Assembly: GCA_946803715.1 (NCBI GenBank)
Contig: CAMPET010000238.1
Span: forward strand, 20,927 to 41,727
DNA from: Beroe ovata
Taxonomy: Eukaryota; Ctenophora; Nuda; Beroida; Beroidae
Reading direction: 5' to 3'
Length of the DNA stretch: 20,801 bases
Shown: in pieces, positions 8,637 through 19,500 of the stretch
Position numbering within the stretch: the stretch's first letter is position 1
Layout: every line of letters starts with the position of its first letter
Notes under the pieces: generated by a model
Databases searched by the model: none
The model's input: the letters and a program-made list of their open reading frames with translations, nothing else
What the model was told of the DNA's origin: nothing
Program-made: the position numbers and the translations under genes

Positions 8637-10329
8637 ATGGGTAGTTTTTCAGATTACATCAAGCTCATTGCTCATTCTCCCATTTTCAAAGCCATCATCA
8701 TGGGTTCAATTCTCCTGAACACAGTTACTTTTGCAATATCATCCAGTCTGGAGCCCACTACAGAAAATATCATATATCTTGAAGTATTAGATGGAATTGA
8801 CAGCACTTTTCTCTCCTTATACTGCTTAGAGTTTCTGATCAAAATTCACAGCTTTGGAAGATCTTATTGGTTTAATGGATTCAATTGCTTTGACTTTGGT
8901 GTTCTTGTATGTTCACTGCTACAGGTAAGAAACTACATGAATTGTGAGTGTTATATACTACATTTCACCCACAGGTTTATCTCATTTTTTGTTCGTTCAG
9001 GTTGTGTTATCACATACTGGGGCAAAGAATTTGGGTGTTATCAAAGTCATGAGATCACTTCGAGCACTCCGTCCATTGAGATCAGTCTCATTGATAGGAG
9101 GATTGCAGGTAAGGAAAGTAGCATCATTTGATTATACAATGCACAAGTTATGACTCCTCATTTCATTTATATTTCCACATACAACAGGTTGTGGTTACAG
9201 CTCTCATTGCAACACTCACTGGATCATTCATTCATATCATACTCTTGCTCACATTGCTCATGTTTGTGTATGGAATCATGGGGTATTATGTTTATGGTTA
9301 CTACAACCCCTCTGATAACTACTGGGGTACTTTTGAGAAATCTTATCTAAGGTGATTTGAGTGGAAAAGCCATAAAATGAATGTTCAATACTATTGTTGC
9401 ACGTACCTTATGCAATTATCTAAAATTATTGCCGACAATTTCAGTTTGTTCATACTCATCACTGCTGAGGGATGGACAGATGTTTCCAAGAGTCTGACGA
9501 GCATCTACAAAAGTTTAGGGGCTTATGCATTTGTCATCAGTTTCCTATTCGTGGGTCATTTCATCTTTGGAAATCTGTTCGTAGCTGTGGTAATAGAGCA
9601 GATTGATAGAGGTAACTCATAACTGGTATCACTTCTCTTCATACCTTCATTTGCTTCTCATTATGATACAGCAATTTTAACCTGACAACGCTCTCAGCTA
9701 CTGCTGGATATGAAAAGATGATGGATATCAAGAAATCAACTGTTGTGTCCAAGAAGAAACAAAAAGCCCGGCAGTTCCAGGAAACTGAAATAAAGTCAAT
9801 CCTCAATCAGATGAAATGTGGGGATCAGCAGAGCTTCCCACGGGCTGTCCTTGACATGTACAAGCATGTGAGGAGGGATGAATTTACCACCCTATCCGAT
9901 GTCAAGTGTAATGAACTATGGGTGGAATCAGTGTGTCAGGAGTACCACAGGGTATCGAACCTAGAAAACAAGATCAGACTGACTCATAGAGAAGTAAGAC
10001 TAGTGTACGTAATCATTTCTCTTCTTATCAGCTCAACCACATCCATTTTGACTATGGTTATCACCAATTTTCAGATAGTCACCTATCTAGGAGAGCTCCT
10101 GGATAGAATGAATAATTCTGCTCGTCTCATGAGAGTCGAAAGAGCTGACGTTGCGAAACAAGTGCATGAATTCCACCGACGCAACACTGTGAATTTCTTC
10201 AGGAGGATAAGTCAAAACATATCATTTTTCGGCCACAGAAAGACCTCAGAACAATGCTCAAACGAAAACACAGATATACCCATTGTAAATGAACATGGTG
10301 ATGGGAAGACTGTAAGGAACTTGCAATGA
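8637..10329 (+). CDS. CATSPER3: CatSper3-like sperm cation channel alpha subunit
   Basis: A six-TM voltage-gated pore subunit. CatSper1-4 form the calcium channel of the sperm flagellum. Exons 8637-8924, 9001-9108, 9188-9351, 9445-9611, 9698-9993 and 10075-10329 join in phase to 425 residues (human CATSPER3 is about 398). S1 starts near residue 10. S4 at about 110-132 has spaced basic residues (MRSLRALRPLRS). S5 ends GIMGYYVYG. The pore helix and filter are LFILITAEGWTDV at about 188-200 (family T-x-D-x-W). S6 ends NLFVAVVIEQ. A Lys/Gln-rich segment follows. The C-terminal part resembles CatSper3, including REIVTYLGELL where the mammalian protein has YEIVHVLSLML. The N-terminus is some 25 residues shorter than the human one. 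An ATAG immediately before the ATG could be a splice acceptor, so an upstream exon may be missing. A donor inside the last exon may give a longer isoform. CatSper3 over the other CatSpers rests on remembered sequence similarity. Confidence 0.85.
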
Positions 10330-10335
10330 ATTAAA
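10330..10335 (+). terminator. ATTAAA polyadenylation signal candidate
   Basis: ATTAAA directly follows the TGA stop of the 425-residue CatSper3 model. It would support a short transcript ending downstream of it. Being next to the stop makes for a very short 3' UTR, so it may be chance. Confidence 0.3.
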
Positions 10336-10526
10336 TCACTCAATTACTTTTCCCACGTTAGAAATTTCATTTCCCTCCTTTGTACAAACTTTCAAGTTCG
10401 ACATGGACAGTTTTTCCCAATCGCCATGATGTTGAATTCCACTTTTTCGCAAAACAAGTTTCCCTGCGACAATCATATCCACGTACATCACACTCCATCT
10501 ATTTCACACAGTTCACATTTTTACAG

Positions 10527-10730
10527 AGTGGGGGCATATTTTCGTGTATGGCGTGCCTGGATGAGTGCCGATGTAGCCTCCCTGAAATTGAACAGAGGGA
10601 ACTGGAACAGTCGTCACTCGTTAGAGAAGAGAGACTGTTCTCTCAGAATACGTCCAGCTGGTTAGGCTCATCTAGCCCAGTTGGAAGAAGGAGTATGATA
10701 CCGAATCATTCTAATAATAGGTTGTCCTGA
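10527..10730 (+). CDS. Possible alternative last exon of the CatSper3-like gene
   Basis: The sixth exon contains a good donor (GTAAGG at 10312). A strong acceptor (TTTTTACAG, ending at 10526) precedes an open segment that is in the matching phase and runs to TGA at 10728-10730. Joining 10311 to 10527 replaces the last five residues with 67 new ones, giving 487 residues. The new tail begins SGGIFSCMACLDECRC, has four Cys within 10 residues, then Glu/Arg- and Ser-rich sequence. No family is recognised. The matching phase, strong acceptor and open frame are the only support. The 10336-10526 interval would be intron or 3' UTR. Confidence 0.4.
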   Translation, partial: SGGIFSCMACLDECRCSLPEIEQRELEQSSLVREERLFSQNTSSWLGSSSPVGRRSMIPNHSNNRLS

Positions 10731-11036
10731 TAGAAGTCCTTTAGGAGGGGCAATGGCCCTGGGACGTAGAGTGTTTTGTTTTTTAGTACAATCATGAGAC
10801 TTGGGCCGTGTGGGGACGATGCTTATCAGTGAACTGATTCAATTCTATTACAACTAGTTTAACTTACTAGTCAGTTTATTTTCAAACTTAATATTTCCAA
10901 ATTGAATTTATCCCTGACTATTCATCACCAAACTGTCTCTTCAATGTGTCATCGAAATGGAATCAATCCCAATTCTTTTCCCCTTTAGTGACTGAAATCC
11001 CCCCGATTTGAACCCCCAACTTCTTCTCTAGAAACA

Positions 11037-11336
11037 ATGACTGGAGATCACGAAGAAGAAGAAGAAGTGACAGTCCTGGTTGACCTCCTCAATGAAGAAG
11101 ACATTCCAGACTCCTGCACAGATATCCAGATTATAGAACTTGAGGGTGCGACCCCCTATATCCAGGTAGCAGGCAAGGTTTATGAGGGACAGTATAGGGA
11201 CAGCGTGGGGACCCATATCCTGTTGGAAAAGGGGAGTGATGAAGGGGGAGTGTATCAGTACGGGATGTTGACTGAGAAGGAAATGAAGTGTAAGAAGATC
11301 ATACTCCTACCTAAAGATGAGGAGGGGAAAACGTGA
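11037..11336 (+). CDS. GTF3C6: TFIIIC subunit 6-like protein (GTF3C6 / tau55-related)
   Basis: A small subunit of TFIIIC, the nuclear factor that recognises A/B-box promoters of tRNA genes for RNA polymerase III. It is one uninterrupted 99-residue frame. An acidic stretch (EEEEEV) at residues 6-11 is followed by a beta-rich core: VLVDL, then TPYIQVAGKVYEGQYRDSVG at about 41-60, and HILLEKG. This matches the GTF3C6 core (in the human protein ILQVDSCVFAGEYEDTLGT). The order acidic N-terminus, VLV-L, QV...G-Y-D-GT is the basis of the call. It is about half the length of the human protein (213 residues) because it lacks the long acidic C-terminal tail. A CTCTAG acceptor-like site ends 5 bases before the ATG, suggesting a 5' UTR intron. 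It starts 306 bp after the possible long CatSper3 stop and shares orientation with both neighbours. Confidence 0.8.
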   Translation: MTGDHEEEEEVTVLVDLLNEEDIPDSCTDIQIIELEGATPYIQVAGKVYEGQYRDSVGTHILLEKGSDEGGVYQYGMLTEKEMKCKKIILLPKDEEGKT

Positions 11337-11345
11337 CACGAAGTG

Positions 11346-11393
11346 TGGACTGTGAATTGGACTCCGAATTGGACTGTGAATTGGACTGTGAAT
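11346..11393. repeat. 12-bp tandem repeat, four copies
   Basis: Four units of TGGACTGTGAAT (the second has two changes) begin 10 bp after the GTF3C6-like stop codon, in its probable 3' UTR. Confidence 0.9.
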
Positions 11394-11470
11394 TGAAACA
11401 CCTAGCCGTGGGAGATGGTGAAGTGAAACAAGACTAACACATGAACATGAACATTTGAATTTATTCCTTT

Positions 11471-11510
11471 TGACTGATTTCATTTACTTTTGACTGATTT
11501 CATTTACTTT
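11471..11510. repeat. 20-bp perfect tandem duplication
   Basis: Two identical adjacent copies of TGACTGATTTCATTTACTTT between the GTF3C6-like gene and AP5Z1. The rest of the 357-bp gap is AT-rich and shows nothing else recognisable. Confidence 0.95.
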
Positions 11511-11693
11511 ACCGAATTCTCATTTGTTTTATTCAACCTTTCTGCCTCTCTGAATTATAAGTAGAGTAAACCTATAGCTTCATCATTCAGCATTCCACCT
11601 AACTCTCACCCCTACGTGTACCTAACTTTTTCATTTCCTCCATTTTTCAACTAGTCAATAATTCTCACCTCTCTGCTTACAGGAATGTAAGTC

Positions 11694-14600
11694 ATGGCAG
11701 AACGACTGAATGAGTTATCTAACAACGTGCTCATCACCCTACAGTCCGGTAAGAAAGTGGGTGAAGCTGTTCAGGGACTCAGGGAGCTTTACATGTACCT
11801 ATCCAAGCATGGAGTCCCACTTCCCTCCACCACTTACAACTTCCTACTCGCTGCGATACAGGTGAACAAGTGTTCACTGAACACGTGTTTCGAACACGTG
11901 CACGTTTGTGTGACGTCAGTGCATCTCGAATCAAAATCATAGGACAACCACACATGTTGTCACATGAATATTGATGTTCATTTAGCACCTATATAACAGC
12001 CTAAAAAGATCCCATTGCACAGGATAGAGAGAACAGTCGGTTAGGTAACGCCACGATATGCCAGCTAGTGGTACTGGTGCTGTTCCAAGCGAACAGACCC
12101 ATCAAGCAGCTACAGAAGGGGTACACAAGAGTGGGGGACCTACTGAAAGTGAGTAATGACCGCAGGGAGTATAGTTATACCGATCAGACTTCCGCGAGAG
12201 AGTGCGATTCATGGTTCCAAACTCATTTTGTTCACTGTCCGTTACAAATTTCCATCAATATTGGCCCGCATTTGATGGAAAATATCGACAATATTGTCAA
12301 TATCCCATCCCCTGATCTCGCCCTCTCTGAGTTGGTCACGACATCCAGTCAGGAATATCTGTTACTCGGGAGTGTCTGTATCACCTGATCTGTGACATGA
12401 ACATACAGCTCCTCTTCTCACAGCCGTCCCTGTGGTCTAGTGTTCTACACCACGTCATGAACTAGTAATGTTGAGACACGTGTGTGTGCCACGTGTTCGA
12501 TATGAGACACGTGTGTCACGTGTTCAATGAGACGTGTGTGTCACGTGTTTTAATGAAATATATTCTGCCAATACCGGAACTCCTGTACCATGATTCATGT
12601 GATAATCTATTCTTGTCCGATTCAGACGTGGTATCTACAATCTGAGGTTCCCCAGACACAATAACCAATCGTTAATAAATATAACGATAACCAATTGTTG
12701 ATAAATATCGCTAACGTCCCTTAATTATACTCTAAAAGTCTAAACCACTCCTCAATCTAACTCTAATACTACCATCTGTTTCAGTTCGAACCGTCTCCTC
12801 ACAAACGATGAGCTCTCCTCAATCAACATGAACCTGTACAACTTTATCCGCTGTAACCCCGGTCTGGTCAAGAGATCTGTCTTCTCAAGGAGTCAGAAGT
12901 TTTACGGACCTAATCGGAGCCCTCTCAACTCTCCTCTTACTGTTCTCTGTACGTTTTCGGGCGGAAAATCTTCACCTCTGCTACAACTACAAGTTAGTGA
13001 CATGTTAGTGACATGTTAGTGACATGTTAGTGACATGATGGTCATATGACAAGTGTGACATAAAGTGATCGTGTGTGATTCTACGAAAACGAATCCGACT
13101 TTTCCAACATAATAATGGGATATTGTCGATTATGTCAGATCGAATCTCTTCCCTCTCTCAGGCGATTTCCTTCTCCTATTTGAGACGATGGCTCCTCTTC
13201 GTTCCTGTTGCTGCCCCTCTGGATGTTTCACAGAAAAACAACCAATCAGACCTCGTATCTGAGTATGAGGTACTTTGGTGGTCGTATTATTGTATGTTTG
13301 ATGTTTGTATAATTGTATGTTTGGTGTTCGTATGTTTGTATGTTTGTGTATTTTGATGTTCGTTTATTGGTATGTTTGTACTGAGTTCTCTGTCGGCTGT
13401 CATAATGCGAGGAATACCATCCCCAATACATTCTTCATTCCACAACATCTTCATTCTCCAACATCAAAATGACTGATGAGTACTGATGGACGTTCCACTC
13501 ATTGCTCATGTCCCAGGTAGCATCTAGGGCAGGAGGGAACAGTACTGTAGCACAGTCCACAGTGTCTCGCATGACGGAGTCCAGTTTCATACAACAGGGA
13601 ATCTACAACGATAACTTCTACGATATCAGTGAGTTATCGCGTCTGTAAAGGGGTTGGAGAGGGATTGGAATCCTGGAGTTTCTCTAACACCCACCCTCTC
13701 TTGTTTCAGGGAGTGAGATGAACTCGTACAGTGCCCGAGCTCTGACGCTCTCCATCACTGTAACTACAGGCAGTGCACTGCAGGACGCTGCACTGCAGCA
13801 TGTCACCACTGTAATCGAGCACTGCACCAAGCTGCCCATCTCGAGCAAAGATAAGGTACAATCACAGTCACCCCTCCTTCCTTTACAGCCTGCGATTGTC
13901 TCCCGTTTTTCCCTTGAACATCGCTCTCTATCAATTCCCTCTTCGCCGTGGATATTCCTAAATCATTAAATTCTAAAAGAAAGCTCCACGATTTGAATGA
14001 GCTACTACTGCAGTATATATCACTATATCAAGGCGAAACATAACATGTGTGGTTTGGAAATTCTATCTATCTCTTCTATTTCAGGTGGTAGGTTTGGCCG
14101 CATACCTAGAGTGTATAAAGATACTAGACACTATCTACGAAACAAGTCAAACAGTTGACGTACAGAATGAGATATTAGCAGCGATGTCACAGATCCTAGC
14201 TAATCTGAAGGGAGACAAGACTAAACATATCTTACTGCCGGCTGCTATCACTGTCATGATGAAACATAGTCAGGAAATGAAGGTTGGGAATGAACAAGTA
14301 CTAATTCGGGAATGAAAAATTCCTGATTTGAGCCTTCACGGTTTGACACTTCAACTTTAGAATATGACTTCTCACTGTTACTTGACAGTTGACACCATAA
14401 CTTCGATAGAAACAGTAACATCCATCCCGATTTTCAGTTGACACCTGAGGACAACGAATTCCTCAAATTCCTCTACTCTGACGTGATAGCCCGCGGTTAC
14501 GAGACGGTTACTCTGATGTATGAGATTGTCATGATGACGTTACACTTCGCACCCCGACTACACCGCACCCTGCAGTCCTACTTCCCGAACCTGTTCAAAA

Positions 14601-16311
14601 TAGTGGCGTACAGACCGACTACATTTGGGAGGGAGATAGCGCTCATACTGCCACATTTGTACCACTCTACTGTTATTGTGGAGCTGTTTTATTGTATTCT
14701 ACAGTTGCCGATTCTGTCAGCATTGGTCCTTGCTAAACCAGAGGTACATAATTCGCGAATACCCACCTAACAATAGGAAGTCCTATCGGGCATATGTTCA
14801 GTAAACCGATCTTAACACATAGCATGTTTTCTGAGGAATAAAATGGTATTCTTCAGAAAAGTATGGCCTCTACCTGGCTGTTGAGGGTCATTGTGAACAG
14901 AACAGTCCAGCCCGATGTCACTAAGATCTACCCCACCCTGGACTTTACTCATGCAAAAGTGGTGTGCGCGTCTCAGCTAGCGGCTGTACTGCTCAAGCTG
15001 TTCTTAAAACAGGTGGGTTATCTAACATTCTAACGTGGCTTTGGACAATCTGACTCGAGGTGGAACGCACCTCACATAAATTTATTCCGACTCCCTGAGT
15101 TGGAAAGCGTCAAAGTGACGTTTGATAAAACAGTCGCACGTGTAGAGTGCGTTTAGAGTGTGTCACGTGACTGGTCCACCTCAGTTTGCCACTCAGTTAT
15201 ACTCGCTCCCTGACATCATATGACATTTGTCCACCTCAGTTACTCACCCCCTGACAGGTGCTAGACAATGGTGATACCCATCTGTTCTGGGATTGTTTTA
15301 CCTGTTTGTACAAGTTACCTGATATACCTGGATATCACAGTGCAGTGTCAGACGTTGTCATAGACCATCTCAAACAGGTAGGGAGTAGCTAGGGAAGAAT
15401 GAATCTCGGTGAGACCTGGCCTCAGGGAGTGTATCGGGTTGTCTTGGAGCGCCCAGATTGCAATATTGATAGTTTCCATGGCAACATTCCTTGTCAGATG
15501 TGTTTGAAGCACAACAAGCGAATAGTAAAGGAGAACCAGGACAAAATATTCGAGTATCTGAGGAAGGTAGAACAGAACAAGGACTTCCAAACCAGCACAC
15601 GACTCGTTAACGTTCTCATTCCGACTCTAAGTAGGACTGAGGGACTACCCGATGTGAGTAGACGGATTTACATATGATTAGAGTCGGCCTTCGGCGCACT
15701 CCGTTTGTGTTTTTGAGGGATCTAAAGATCGAACAATGCCGACTCATTCCCTTTCGATTGAATATTCGATCATCAATTCAGAAAGGGTCACGGTTGTTTC
15801 AATTTTATTTGAGAATTGGTCCAACCCCCTTTTATCCAGCTGCACCGTTCCCTATACAAGACAACTGAACAGCAACTTTACATTATATCCGCTATGTCGG
15901 TTGCTCCACTTCTCAACTCTATGATAATGTTGCTCGTTGCTCTCTCTGTCAAAGACCCCACTTCAACCGAACACACGATCACATGTCTACAGAGTATCAA
16001 ATCGAAGGTCGGCAATTCTTTGAAACTGTCAATTCTCGAATTCTGGAATTAGTCGAATTCTAGATTAGAATCCTAAGTTAGTAAGGAAGTTTTTAGCGAA
16101 TCTATAAACATATTTCCTTGTGTTTCAGGTATCTACCTCTAATCCTGACTCCATCTCTATCCACCAGCTGGTGACGTCACTGTTGTCCATACTTGAGCAC
16201 GGTGGAGGCAGTTTGGTTGAGATATACAAGTCGAGTGAGGACCTGGGTAGCAGACACAATAATAACATGTTGTCAGCATTGAGTTTCATAGATAGAGTAG
16301 CGACCATTTGA
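11694..16311 (+). CDS. AP5Z1: AP-5 complex subunit zeta-1, 14 exons
   Basis: A large alpha-solenoid subunit of adaptor complex AP-5, which works with SPG11/SPG15 on late endosomes and lysosomes. Exons: 11694-11861, 12023-12148, 12349-12464, 12785-12992, 13162-13269, 13517-13628, 13710-13855, 14085-14282, 14438-14743, 14857-15012, 15258-15377, 15498-15653, 15840-16007, 16129-16311. All junctions are in phase and give 756 residues (human about 807). Diagnostic stretches are AISFSYLRRWLLF at about 207 (human AFSMLRAWLLH) and LQSYFPNLFKIVAY near 443-456 followed by the ILQLPILSALVL region (human LRLSFPNLFKFLAW, then DLPCLTAVLDL). Further on, PDIPGYHSAVSDV is near 569 (human PAPGYAAGVHSV). The rest is amphipathic helix with little low complexity. 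The N-terminal 200 residues are more diverged and called from splicing logic. Exon 3 depends on the less usual donor TA|GTAATG. A CTTACAG acceptor-like site lies 9 bases before the ATG. Confidence 0.88.
11882..11900. promoter_or_regulatory. Two E-boxes (CACGTG) in AP5Z1 intron 1
   Basis: CACGTG occurs at 11882-11887 and 11895-11900, both preceded by GAA. They lie 20 bp into the first coding intron, where enhancer elements are common. Binding factors are not knowable from sequence. Confidence 0.3.
12473..12555. repeat. Three-unit repeat rich in CACGTG, AP5Z1 intron 3
   Basis: Three degenerate units, each with TGAGAC, then CGTGTGTG, then CACGTGTT, begin a few bases after the exon-3 donor. They contain overlapping E-box palindromes and could pair with each other. 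Confidence 0.75.
12993..13036 (+). repeat. 11-bp tandem repeat of the intron-4 donor, AP5Z1
   Basis: GTTAGTGACAT is repeated from 12993, 13004, 13015 and 13026. The first GTTAGT is the splice donor used in the model (exon 4 ends at 12992), so the repeat makes four consecutive GTTAGT candidates. Confidence 0.9.
15162..15171. promoter_or_regulatory. CLEAR-type palindrome in AP5Z1 intron 10
   Basis: GTCACGTGAC is an exact match to the vertebrate CLEAR element bound by TFEB-type bHLH-zip factors at lysosomal genes. The palindrome is clear in the sequence. A role in AP5Z1 control is inference from the lysosomal link. Confidence 0.3.
15472..15485. promoter_or_regulatory. RFX X-box-like motif in AP5Z1 intron 11
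   Basis: GTTTCCATGGCAAC fits the RFX consensus (GTNRCC/N-RGYAAC) on the right half fully and on the left half with one change. It lies just upstream of the acceptor at 15497. Confidence 0.3.
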
Positions 16312-16547
16312 TATGGCTGTTGGTGGGAGACTGGATCATTGATTGAAATGAGGACGAAAAACAAAGGACTGATTTGTGTGATGATTGAAATTATTGATTC
16401 CTGTTTTTTAAATCCTATTTCGAAGCTGGCCAGTCATCCTTCCTTATCAGTATCCAAGTTAGGGCTGGATTAAATCCCTATATCCCAAATTTGATCTGAC
16501 GATAGCTCCAAACGATTGACTCGCAACTTCCATCCTTCACCTTAGCG

Positions 16548-16559
16548 ATGGCAGTATGA
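16548..16559 (+). other. Three-codon upstream ORF of TUBGCP6
   Basis: ATG GCA GTA TGA ends 11 bases before the TUBGCP6 start codon, just after a CTTAG acceptor-like site. If the leader begins upstream of it, ribosomes would meet this ATG first. Confidence 0.35.
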
Positions 16560-16570
16560 AGTAGGTTGCT

Positions 16571-19500
16571 ATGGAGGCACCATCAGATATTAGCAACCCT
16601 GACTCTGTGATAGGGTTGCTAAAGCAACTCGGTGACGTTTACCTAAGTGATACACGAAAAGCAAGGGATATCATCTGGTCTAACCTACTCAGAGAAAAGG
16701 TATGGTCGTGTTTGCTCTCACTTGTCCGCACGTTTCTATCCGTTCCCTATTCCCTAATTTATTCCCTATTCCCCAACTCACTCCCTAATAACTCACATAG
16801 TGTCTGGAGAGAGCAGATAAGGAACACTGGAGATTCGACTTTGCCAACTACTGCTATAATCTGAGACACAAGGGCTTCTACGATGATACCAACACGTTGG
16901 AGGATGCAGTCACCGAATTCGAGAGTGAGTGGGTGGGAGAATTTGGGGAACTCCAGATTTGTACATTTGTACATTTGGATTAGATTAGATGTACATTCGG
17001 GTTTTGTCGTTGTTCGGGGAGCGAGAGAACGGATTATTTCAAAACTAAAGGACCGTGTATTTAAAGGTATTTCATGGGGCTGTATCAAACTTCTCTCAGA
17101 TGACGAGATGTGTGACGGTGTGATGAAATTCCTAACTCTGATGTCGGGAAGCATTCCTCACTCCTCACACAAGACCGGTCTAGTTCCTGACATCCGTGAT
17201 TCACTTCCTCATCACATCCTTCCGAACCCTGGGTCCCGTTTCTATGGTGATACTCATGCGAATACACATCAGTCACTGGGGAGACTGCTGTATAGAGATA
17301 GGCTGTTTGAGAGTGTATCGAGTTGTCTGGAGATTGAGGATAAGAATAAGGTGGGGGTTCAGACAACTTCATGAGAGCCTGAGAATGAAGATAGATTTCC
17401 ATTTATAGATTACCTCTTACTCCCGTATCCGTAACCATAACAACCACTTTCTTCAGGAAATGTGTGGATACCCGGCGATCACGCCCGTATCCCGCTTCAT
17501 CAGACCCGCTCCTCCCAAACTCCCCCATCCCGCCATCACAATGAGTGGGGAGCCCGCTCCCACTCCCACACTCCCCTCCCCCTGTGACATATTCCCCTCA
17601 CAACGCCGGCTAACTGCTGGGTATCCCAGTGTGACAACTCCCATACTCCTGGATTTGCCTGCTCTACCAGCTCCTAACCCTACCAGGTAAACAAACAAAT
17701 TGATAGAAAATCATTGCTATCAATTACACTAAAGTGATGTAAACAGAAAAATAAACTTCGAAAACTGTCAAATAACCGATCCCCCATTCACAGCATATTC
17801 AAGTGCCTCTCCCTACAAAAAGACACTAAATCGTACACGACGACCGGACCACACCTAAAGACGGGAGTGAGACAGAGGTTTGCCCCGGCACTCCCAGCTC
17901 CGACCCCGAGATGCGGAGCTGTGAAGTGTCCCAGTCCTTCGGCTGGTAAGTGGGTGGGAGGGGAGGGAATGGCAATGTTTAGGGAGGGGCCAGCGATTGA
18001 TTATCAGAAATTGGGAGGTGATTGACCTCGTTTCTTGATTCTAAGGACACGGCTAACATAATCACCATGGTAACGAAACTATCGTACACAGACAGTTCAG
18101 GAGTTGGTTCAGATGATGAGCTCTGGGAGCAGGCATTCTCGGATATGGACAAGGAGTTCCCTGATCCAACACACGAGAATGTCGGGAGGTAAGAGTCAGC
18201 TCACTGTCCAATATATCAAACTCAGTGAATCGGGAGTATCATTGGGTCACGAGGAAATTCAGATTGTCGGAGTTGGATTTCGGTAAATTCTCTGGTAAAC
18301 TGCTACGATTTCCATTTGACACGTGATAGTTGGGATGTATCGTGTTTTCCTCTTCCTACCCCCTATTCTCCCGTAGGAAAGTGGTACAAGAGCGGCCATA
18401 TCTCAGTGAGTCAGGTCCGGCCACGTACACGAGACTGTGTGTGCTCCTCTGTTCCCCCTACACCGAACTGAACATGGTGACAGAGAGTCACGTGATACAT
18501 CAGTGTCAGTACGTGCTATTAGGCATACCCACCACCATATTCCTACTGGATAAGGTAGTTACAGGCTCTGTGTAAGTGAGGGAAACTGACAACTAACCAA
18601 CTAACCAAGATGCTATGAAATCGGACGACAGTACTCGCATTTTCAATGTTCACTATATGATTCAGGTGAAGGTAGAGTTTGTACCCCTGCAAAACATCTG
18701 CTTCACTGGGGTATCACCCGACAGTCTGGTCGATAGTCTGTTCTCCATAGCCTACTCTGGTTAGTCCTGTCACTCACCCCTGTCACTCACCCCTGTCACT
18801 CAGAGTGTACACTGTACAGTGGATAACTTCCGTCAGATGTTAGCCCTGTCAGCGCTCACTTGTCACTTATCACGTTAGGACGCTTGTTTATGCCGATTGA
18901 CGATTCTTCTCCTGGTCCAACACTCACCTTTCCTAAGCTAACCTCACCCACTCCCTCTCACTCCCTCTCACTCCCTCTCACTCCCACCCACTCCCTCTCA
19001 TTCCCTCCCTGTAATCTCCCTCGCCAGGCACCCTGTATCTGAGACTGAAGATGTTCTGTGATCAGTACAGTGTATCGGAGAGGTATGGCAATGTGGCCAG
19101 AGCACTGGTCAGTGGAGTGGAGCAATACCTTGTCATGTACCAGGCATTCCTCGGCCAGGTGATTAAAGCAGCAAATCTGGGGTTTGCTCAGTCGACAGAC
19201 AGATATTGTCTTGCAAACCTTACTGTTCACTGAGCGAATTGTTATACTGTAGCAATGAAATACATATGATGAAATGGTGTTCGAACAGCACAGATCAAGT
19301 CTCTTCTTTTTGATGATTTCGATCGCGAGTCAACCGCTCTCTTTTCCACAGTTATGGGCAGGGTTGACAAGTCTGATAGAACTGATATGGAAGATTAAGG
19401 AAGTGACGTCACAGTTGGAATTCCTGTGTAATCTTCTCTTATTGGAGGAGGTGAGTAGAGTATAGTGTACTGTATAGTGTATAGTGTATACTTGTAATTC

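Noticed and set aside
10380-10526. Upstream part of the open frame ending at 10730
   Set aside because: Precedes a strong acceptor and is rich in Phe, His and Ser without family likeness; more likely intron or 3' UTR.
12149-12388. Read-through of AP5Z1 exon 2 into the following sequence
   Set aside because: The frame runs through a GTGAGT donor, loses helical character and ends at a stop; the spliced exon at 12349-12464 in another frame fits phase on both sides.
16759-17154. Minus-strand open frame of 131 codons
   Set aside because: Antisense to TUBGCP6 exons 2 and 3 and their introns; the plus-strand exons have family matches.
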